Shown here piece by piece: positions 58,802 to 64,000 of a DNA stretch of 64,000 bases; the stretch's first letter is position 1; every line of letters begins with the position of its first letter. Location of the stretch: positions 62,001 through 126,000 of the forward strand of contig NZ_RHHQ01000021.1 of NCBI RefSeq assembly GCF_003710825.1. The letters are read 5' to 3'. Source of the stretch: Brevibacillus fluminis. Its GTDB lineage: Bacteria; Bacillota; Bacilli; Brevibacillales; Brevibacillaceae. The notes beneath the pieces are model-generated. The model saw only the letters and a list, made by a program, of their open reading frames with translations. It made no database searches and had not been told where the DNA came from. Made by a program: the position numbers and the translations under genes.

Positions 58802-60613
58802 ATGGTAAAGCAAACAAGAGCAGTGCTGATCGCATTGCTGATTACGCTTGTCGTGGGCTGGCTGTATCATAATGATGCCCTCTACAACGTGGAAGTCAAT
58901 TTCGTCGATCGGATGACAAAGGAAATCCGAACTGTCGACAGCCGAATCGTCATCGTAGGGATTGACGATGACAGTCTGAGCAATCTCGGGCAGTGGCCGT
59001 GGCCCCGCTCCATTCATGCCGAGCTGATCAAACGGATCGAGCAGGCGGGGGCGAAGGCGATCGGCCTCGATTTGATTCTATCCGAGCCTTCCCAAGACCC
59101 GGCTGACGATGCAGCGATGCAGGACGTGCTGAAGCAATCGCCAAATGTGGTCATGGCAAATACATTCATCTTCCCCAACAAACAGGAAGACGAGAGATCG
59201 CTCAAGTACGACAAGCTGCTGAAGCCGGTGTACGACGTAGGTGAACAGCAGCAGGCGCACATCAACGTCTTTGCGGATCGCGGCGACATCGTGCGACAAA
59301 TTCTGCTCGGCGTGCCGACGCAGGACGGCAAAATGCTGTCGGCGCTCAGCGTTCGTCTGGCCAACTACTTGCTACCGCCAAATAAACAGATCACGTTTGA
59401 AAGCGGCAGATGGAAACAAGGAGCCAATACGCTCTTTACCAATCAAAAAAACCAGCTGTACTTCGCTTTTGCACAGCCTCCGGGCGGCTATACGATGATT
59501 CCGTATTTTGATGCGCTGAATATGGATCCGGAAACAATGGAAGGTGCGTTCAAAGACGCGATCGTCCTGATTGGCCCATATTCCGTCGGATTGGGTGACC
59601 AATACCTGACGCCGACCAGCAATGCGACGAAAATGTATGGTGTCGAAATTCACGCCAACATGGTGCAGAGCCTTCAAGACAGCCGTTATTACCAAACCAT
59701 TTCCGGTAGCTCGGAATGGATCGGATGGGCCTTGTTGTTTATCCTTTCGCTCCTGACGTATTTGCTTACGCGCCGAGTGAAACCGTTGCTTGCCTTTGTC
59801 CTCTTCCTCGTCTTCTTTATCGGTTATGCCGTTATCGCCATTCTGGCTAACGTTTTGCTCAATTTGCTGCTGCCGTTCACGTATCCGATATTGGCCATTA
59901 TCATTTCCTATGTCATTTCAATCGTGAACAGATACTTGGCAGAACGCAAGGAAAGAAGCCGGGTGACATCCCTGTTCAGCCGCTACGTCTCCCAACAGGT
60001 GGTGGACGAGATCTTGAGCTCGCAGGAAGCGCAAAACCTCGGGGGTACGCGCAAAAATGTGACGCTGATGTTCGTAGATATTCGCGGCTTCACCCCGCTG
60101 TCGGAGCGGATTGAACCAGAAGAAGTCATCCAGGTGCTGAATGAATATCTCGATTTATGCACACAGGCGGTTTTTGCCTATGAGGGTACATTGGATAAAT
60201 TCATCGGAGACGGGGTCATGGCGATCTTCGGTGCACCGATTCCGCTCGACGACCATCCAGTGCGGGCCGTGCGCGCTGCGCTGCAAATGAAAAAAGGATC
60301 GGCCGCTTTAGCGGAACGATTGACCGAAAAGTATGGATACTCAGTGTCTTTTGGCATCGGATTAAATTCAGGGGATGCGGTAATCGGGAACATTGGCGCC
60401 AAAAACCGGCTCGACTACACAGCGATCGGTGATACCGTCAACATGGCGGCGCGATTGGAGTCAAATGCCAAGCCTGGCCAGGTTCTCATCAGCCAGTCCA
60501 CCTACGATTTGGTAAAGGAGCTGTTCGAGATCGAACCGCTCGGCGAGATCAAGGTAAAAGGGAAAGAAAAACCTGTCGCGGTCTACCAGGTCATGGGAGA
60601 GAAAGAAAAATAA
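58802..60613 (+). CDS. CHASE2-domain class III adenylate cyclase
   Basis: Membrane sensor enzyme of 603 residues. One N-terminal helix (about 6-22) is followed by an external CHASE2 domain (about 25-305), three helices (about 308-378) and a cytosolic class III cyclase domain (about 415-600). Metal ligands are Asp426 (VDIRGF) and Asp470 (IGDG). Lys466 and Asp538 are the adenine-selecting pair, and Asn547/Arg551 are the transition-state residues. All are intact, so an active ATP-to-cAMP enzyme is expected. GGAGTG precedes ATG 58802. Together with the nearby Crp-like regulator and the FecR protein downstream, it suggests envelope-linked cAMP signalling. Confidence 0.93.
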   Translation: MVKQTRAVLIALLITLVVGWLYHNDALYNVEVNFVDRMTKEIRTVDSRIVIVGIDDDSLSNLGQWPWPRSIHAELIKRIEQAGAKAIGLDLILSEPSQDPADDAAMQDVLKQSPNVVMANTFIFPNKQEDERSLKYDKLLKPVYDVGEQQQAHINVFADRGDIVRQILLGVPTQDGKMLSALSVRLANYLLPPNKQITFESGRWKQGANTLFTNQKNQLYFAFAQPPGGYTMIPYFDALNMDPETMEGAFKDAIVLIGPYSVGLGDQYLTPTSNATKMYGVEIHANMVQSLQDSRYYQTISGSSEWIGWALLFILSLLTYLLTRRVKPLLAFVLFLVFFIGYAVIAILANVLLNLLLPFTYPILAIIISYVISIVNRYLAERKERSRVTSLFSRYVSQQVVDEILSSQEAQNLGGTRKNVTLMFVDIRGFTPLSERIEPEEVIQVLNEYLDLCTQAVFAYEGTLDKFIGDGVMAIFGAPIPLDDHPVRAVRAALQMKKGSAALAERLTEKYGYSVSFGIGLNSGDAVIGNIGAKNRLDYTAIGDTVNMAARLESNAKPGQVLISQSTYDLVKELFEIEPLGEIKVKGKEKPVAVYQVMGEKEK

Positions 60614-60631
60614 CAGGGGGGTTGCAGCATC

Positions 60632-62002
60632 ATGCGAATTGCATCGAAAAAAACAGTGTTACTCGGACTTGTGACGGCTGCCCTGATCGCGCCAGCTACA
60701 GGAGCCTTTGCAGAAACAGTCGCCCGCGTGGAAACGGCGTTTATCCCGCAAGGAAGCATGTATGGAACGGCGATCGCTGGCAAGACGCTCTATGTCAGTG
60801 AATTGGACACGGGTTTGATCAAGGCTTTCCACACGTCGGACGAACAGGAAGCGACAATCGTAGCTCAGTCACTGCTTGAGCCAAAAGGCATGGCCGTGGC
60901 ATCGGATGGTACGCTCTATATCGCCGATAGCGGACATCACCGCATCGTACGCGTGACGCCTGCTGGGGAAATGAAAACAGTGGCTGGCTCTGGTGAAGCG
61001 GGGTATAAAGACGGACGAGCTGCAGAAGCCCAATTCCATGACCCTTCGGATGTGGCAATTGCATCGGACGGATCGCTGTATGTCGCTGATACACTCAATC
61101 ATCGGATCCGTAAAATCGCTACAGACGGAGCCGTAACGACGGTGGCGGGCGGCGGAACGGAAAAAGACGCCGATGGCTGGCTGATCGGTGGCCTGCATGA
61201 CGGAACGGCGGCAGAAGCTCGATTTAATGAGCCGTCTTCGGTCGCGCTTGATCCGAACGGCAACTTGTTCATTGCCGATACAGGCAACCAACGGATCAGA
61301 GAGCTGACGACCACAAGTACCGTAAAGACGGTAGCGGGCGGCGGTGAGGAGCGGGTGGAAAACCGTTACATAAAAGGCGGATACGCCGATGGGCAGGCGG
61401 GCGACGCGCGTTTTTATGCCCCGACAGGGCTGACGTTTGCCCCAGATGGCGGACTCTACATCGCCGATACGCTGAATAATGCGGTGCGTTTATTGTCGTC
61501 TGATGGTACCGTGAGCACGGTAGTGGGCGGAGATTTGCACGGTTACGGCGACGGCTGGGGAGTAGAGGCTCAATTGGACGGCCCGACAGACATAGCCGTT
61601 GATGGCAAAGGGGCACTATGGGTCGCAGACCGTTGGAATCGCACGATCCGTTCAATTGATAGAATCGCTCTTCCGGAACGAACGCAGCCTGCGGATGTTC
61701 GGTTCGTATACAACGGAAAAGCGCTTCAGTTGAAAACAAAGGCGATCATTCGCCAAGGCGCCACCTATGCGCCGTTGCGAGAGCTGGCAGAAGCTCTTGG
61801 CTTTACGGTCACCTACCAGGCTGCTTCCAAACAGGTGACCCTCACCAACCGAAGAGGGGCAAAGCAGCTAGATTTACGCGCAGCAATCGTCATCAATGGC
61901 AGCACGATGGTGCCTGTCCGGGAGCTAGGGAATTTGCTTGGCGTACAGGTCGCGTGGAGCCCTATGTACAGACTGGTTGATCTGACTTCACCTGTGAAGT
62001 AG
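60632..62002 (+). CDS. Secreted NHL-repeat / copper amine oxidase N-domain protein
   Basis: A 456-residue exported protein. The signal peptide (about 1-28) ends in AFA. About five NHL beta-propeller blades follow (about 45-345), each with a LYIADTLNHRIRK-like strand. The C-terminal about 100 residues are a copper-amine-oxidase-N-type domain (TYAPLRELAEALGF, then TMVPVRELGNLLGV), common on sporeformer surface proteins. It starts 18 bases after the cyclase stop, so it is in the same unit. It has no catalytic motif and probably binds protein or glycan ligands. Confidence 0.88.
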   Translation: MRIASKKTVLLGLVTAALIAPATGAFAETVARVETAFIPQGSMYGTAIAGKTLYVSELDTGLIKAFHTSDEQEATIVAQSLLEPKGMAVASDGTLYIADSGHHRIVRVTPAGEMKTVAGSGEAGYKDGRAAEAQFHDPSDVAIASDGSLYVADTLNHRIRKIATDGAVTTVAGGGTEKDADGWLIGGLHDGTAAEARFNEPSSVALDPNGNLFIADTGNQRIRELTTTSTVKTVAGGGEERVENRYIKGGYADGQAGDARFYAPTGLTFAPDGGLYIADTLNNAVRLLSSDGTVSTVVGGDLHGYGDGWGVEAQLDGPTDIAVDGKGALWVADRWNRTIRSIDRIALPERTQPADVRFVYNGKALQLKTKAIIRQGATYAPLRELAEALGFTVTYQAASKQVTLTNRRGAKQLDLRAAIVINGSTMVPVRELGNLLGVQVAWSPMYRLVDLTSPVK

Positions 62003-62015
62003 AGGAGGCTGAAAG

Positions 62016-62363
62016 ATGACACTGTTTGAAGTGCTGCTGGTGGCCCATTTTGTTGGAGATTATTTGTTTCAAACGTCTTGGATGGCGATGAATAAAGCGA
62101 AGAACTGGGCCGCGCTGCTTGTCCATTCCGCCGTGTACACATTGGTGTTGTACGTTGCGGCGAATCTTATCTGGGCCAAGCAGCCGCTATCGTGGCCAGC
62201 GCTCGCCGTCATTTTTTTCGGCCATGTTATTTTGGATCGGCGGACATTTGTCGCATGGTGGGTGCGCAAGATCATGATGGCGCCGGAGAGCAGCTGGCTC
62301 AGCATCATGGCTGACCAGATCTTTCACTTTTTGCTCATTGCATGGGCGATTTACTTGTCATAG
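62016..62363 (+). CDS. DUF3307 membrane protein
   Basis: A 115-residue integral membrane protein with about three to four helices. Conserved polar residues sit in the helices: HFVGDYLFQ at 11-19, LVHSAVY, GHVILDRR and ADQIFHF. This H-x3-D / H / GHxxxD / DQxxH pattern is that of DUF3307. The membrane-embedded His and Asp suggest a metal-binding or hydrolytic site, but no function is known. GAGGAGGC precedes ATG 62016, 13 bases after the NHL gene. Confidence 0.85.
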   Translation: MTLFEVLLVAHFVGDYLFQTSWMAMNKAKNWAALLVHSAVYTLVLYVAANLIWAKQPLSWPALAVIFFGHVILDRRTFVAWWVRKIMMAPESSWLSIMADQIFHFLLIAWAIYLS

Positions 62364-62393
62364 TCGATTAGAAAACCTGGCTGCGCCAAGCTT

Positions 62394-62421
62394 TTGGCGG
62401 AGCCGCGGTTGCACTTATACT
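62394..62421 (+). promoter_or_regulatory. Promoter of the FecR-domain gene
   Basis: TTGGCG at 62394-62399, a 16-base spacer and TATACT at 62416-62421. An alternative uses TTGCAC at 62409 with TTTATA at 62432. Confidence 0.5.
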
Positions 62422-62422
62422 G

Positions 62423-62447
62423 GATAAGAATTTTATAAATTCTTATC
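62423..62447. promoter_or_regulatory. 25-bp operator-like palindrome
   Basis: GATAAGAATTT (62423-62433) and AAATTCTTATC (62437-62447) are perfect 11-bp inverted repeats separated by TAT. It sits at the expected transcription start of the FecR-domain gene, 38 bases before its start codon. This is the placement of a repressor operator. Confidence 0.6.
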
Positions 62448-62485
62448 TGTAGAACAACACAAATCGAGTAAGGGAGTGAATAGCG

Positions 62486-64000
62486 TTGGGGGTTACGATT
62501 CAGCGATACATGATGTGCTTGCTGCTTTTCATCGTAGTGGCAGGCTCCGTCTTGCCATCGTTTGCTGCTGAGAAGCTGGAGCGTGTAGCCAAGCTGTCAC
62601 ACATTGTAGGGGATGTCCAAGTAAAAAAGGCAGGCGGTGCGAAACCGTTCAAAGCTTTTAACAACATGGCGCTAACACGTGGTGACCAGATTACAACAGG
62701 GAAAAACAGCAGTGCACAGCTCGATCTCGACGATGGCAGCAAGCTGGTTGTCGGCAGCAATACGCAGAGTATGATCAGCGATTTGGTCAAAAATGCGCAG
62801 GGCGGCAACCAGACGGCGGTCAAAGTCGTGTCAGGTCAAGTCTGGTCCAAGCTGCAAAGCTTGTCGAATAGCAATGACTCGTTCAAATATGAAACACCGA
62901 CCGCAGTCATGGGCATACGGGGAACAATGCTTTTGGTCACTGGGAACAGCCTTTTTGTGACAGAGGGGGTCGTTTCGCTTTCGGGGAAGGGCTCGCAAGC
63001 GGAGGCCGCGCTGGTCAAGTCGAATGAGTGGGGAGAAGCTTCGGGGGCAGGTAGGCTCGATGGCGGTCTCATCAATATTAAAACATTAGTAGATGCGATG
63101 GATAGCCAGGTGCTTCACGTCGCGACAGAGGACATCATTCATGCTGTGTATGAAGCGTACAAAAACCCTGAGCTTGTGAAACCGGGCAAAGGGATGTCCA
63201 ATGAGTTTTTGCAGCAGGCAGCCGAATTTGTGGCTGCGGCCAAGGAAAAAGACCCGACGATTCAAGTACCATCAGACTTTTCCCAAGTCGTACAAGAGGT
63301 TGCGAAGCAGATTGCCGACAACCTGAACAGTCCGACGAATCCGAATCCGGTGGATACGATCTCCTCAGGCAAAAAGAAGCCGAGTGACGATCACCAGTCA
63401 CCAACATTGCCTGACCAAAATCCAACCTTGCCAGGTTCGCCTAGCGGCAATGGCGGTTCTCCCACTACTCCGACTCCAGGCAATAGTAGTGGAGGCGGAG
63501 GCAGCGGAGGTAGCAGTGGCGGTGGTGGCGGCTCTGGCGGAGGCGGCGGTGGTGGCAGCTCCCAATCCGTTATTGATACCGTAACGGCAGCGCCGATCGG
63601 AGATGGCAGTAACAGCCGAGTGACGGTAAAAGGAACGAACACGGCATTCAAAACCAAACCGCTCATCGTAAATATTGATGAAAAGCAATGGGGCGATGTG
63701 CCGTTCTCGGTTGGTGCGGTCAATACCAAATCGGATACAGAGATGAATTTTGAAGTGAGCACGCCGGACGATGGCCGATACAAGCTGGAATTCCTTTATG
63801 ACGGCAAACCGTACAGCTACCAAGTATCGTTTCTGGGCGGTCCGTCCCGGATTGAGAGCGTGAACGTGACGACAGACTCATCCTTCAAGCGGATCGGGAC
63901 CATACACGGGCGCAATCTCTCCTTATCGTCAAGCGGGATCACTTTGTCCATGGAAGGCGGCAATGACAATGCCAAGCAAAGCATTCAGGTAAAAGAGAAG
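62486..64000 (+). CDS. FecR-domain exported protein, 5' part
   Basis: Frame open to the right edge, 505 codons visible. TTG 62486 follows AAGGGAGTGA by six bases and gives a signal peptide (about 1-28, ending SFAA). A FecR domain (about 35-150) follows, with VGDVQVKKAG, LTRGDQITTGKNSSAQLDLDDGS spread, and the end VMGIRGTMLLV. Then come a helical stretch, a Pro/Asn-rich and poly-Gly/Ser linker (about 310-358), and further beta-rich domains. This is a stand-alone FecR protein, not a TonB/sigma-factor regulator. FecR-CHASE2 cyclase neighbours are known in other phyla, as I recall. Confidence 0.88.
   Translation, partial: MGVTIQRYMMCLLLFIVVAGSVLPSFAAEKLERVAKLSHIVGDVQVKKAGGAKPFKAFNNMALTRGDQITTGKNSSAQLDLDDGSKLVVGSNTQSMISDLVKNAQGGNQTAVKVVSGQVWSKLQSLSNSNDSFKYETPTAVMGIRGTMLLVTGNSLFVTEGVVSLSGKGSQAEAALVKSNEWGEASGAGRLDGGLINIKTLVDAMDSQVLHVATEDIIHAVYEAYKNPELVKPGKGMSNEFLQQAAEFVAAAKEKDPTIQVPSDFSQVVQEVAKQIADNLNSPTNPNPVDTISSGKKKPSDDHQSPTLPDQNPTLPGSPSGNGGSPTTPTPGNSSGGGGSGGSSGGGGGSGGGGGGGSSQSVIDTVTAAPIGDGSNSRVTVKGTNTAFKTKPLIVNIDEKQWGDVPFSVGAVNTKSDTEMNFEVSTPDDGRYKLEFLYDGKPYSYQVSFLGGPSRIESVNVTTDSSFKRIGTIHGRNLSLSSSGITLSMEGGNDNAKQSIQVKEK

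Noticed and set aside
62379..62404. GGCTGCGCCAA/TTGGCGGAGCC hairpin after the DUF3307 gene as a terminator
   Set aside because: The stem is good, but it is followed by GCGGTTGCAC rather than Ts. It overlaps the possible FecR-gene promoter, so its role is unclear.
1..64000. tRNA, rRNA, insertion sequences, prophage or attachment sites
   Set aside because: None was recognised by eye. The gene order is syntenic core chromosome up to about 57.6 kb, and no transposase, integrase or phage gene is present.

Overview
The window looks like core chromosome of an aerobic, flagellated, endospore-forming member of the Bacillota. The evidence is spo0F, spoIIR, spoIID, spoIIQ, spoIIID, a YhcN/YlaJ-type spore lipoprotein, mbl, the flhO/flhP flagellar pair, and a gene order that closely follows Bacillus subtilis (rpoE-pyrG-spo0F-fba-fsa-murA2-glpX-rho-rpmE-tdk-prfA-prmC-spoIIR-ywlC-mntP-ywlE-rpiB-ywlG-glyA-upp-wecB-atp, then ywzB-ywmB-murA-spoIID-spoIIQ-spoIIID-mbl-flhO-flhP). 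A full complex I operon (absent from B. subtilis), an Ala/Lys-repeat NuoC, S-layer homology domains and moderately high G+C point to the Brevibacillus / Tumebacillus-Alicyclobacillaceae side. This placement is an inference. I see no rRNA, tRNA, CRISPR, prophage or insertion sequence.

Layout. 1-1427: 3' end of a fused B12-dependent acyl-CoA mutase. 1455-9851: RNA polymerase delta, CTP synthase behind an apparent CTP-sensing attenuator, Spo0F, glycolysis/gluconeogenesis enzymes (fba, fsa, glpX), MurA2 and Rho. 9901-13888: a LysM/M23 peptidase without a leader, an uncharacterised radical SAM protein, L31, thymidine kinase and a spore lipoprotein. 13890-23731: translation termination (prfA, prmC), the sigma-F type spoIIR, tRNA modification (ywlC, beside a DnaA-box cluster), Mn efflux, arginine phosphatase, rpiB, glyA, upp and wecB. 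23952-28510: a large S-layer-anchored phosphodiester glycosidase and a thiolase.

28549-36018 is the complete ATP synthase operon (atpZ, I, B, E, F, H, A, G, D, C). It is followed by an uncharacterised gene, then an 11-subunit complex I operon (nuoA-D, H-N, no EFG). 47786-57658 carries ywzB, ywmB, a second murA, an AsnC regulator/aminotransferase pair, the engulfment genes spoIID/spoIIQ/spoIIID with sporulation-type promoters, mbl and two flagellar rod/hook proteins.

57679-64000 is the accessory-looking part. It holds a Crp/Fnr regulator on the minus strand, a truncated PilZ-like ORF, a CHASE2-class III adenylate cyclase, a secreted NHL-repeat protein with a copper-amine-oxidase-N domain, a DUF3307 membrane protein, and an exported FecR-domain protein that runs off the window end behind a promoter overlapped by a 25-bp palindrome. 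Together they suggest an envelope-sensing cyclic-nucleotide system.

No gap between genes exceeds 300 bases. The longer gaps (2077-2295, 6046-6267, 19223-19447, 23700-23951) hold the promoters, terminators and hairpins listed. Start codons were often moved downstream of the longest open frame where a Shine-Dalgarno sequence and family alignment supported it.
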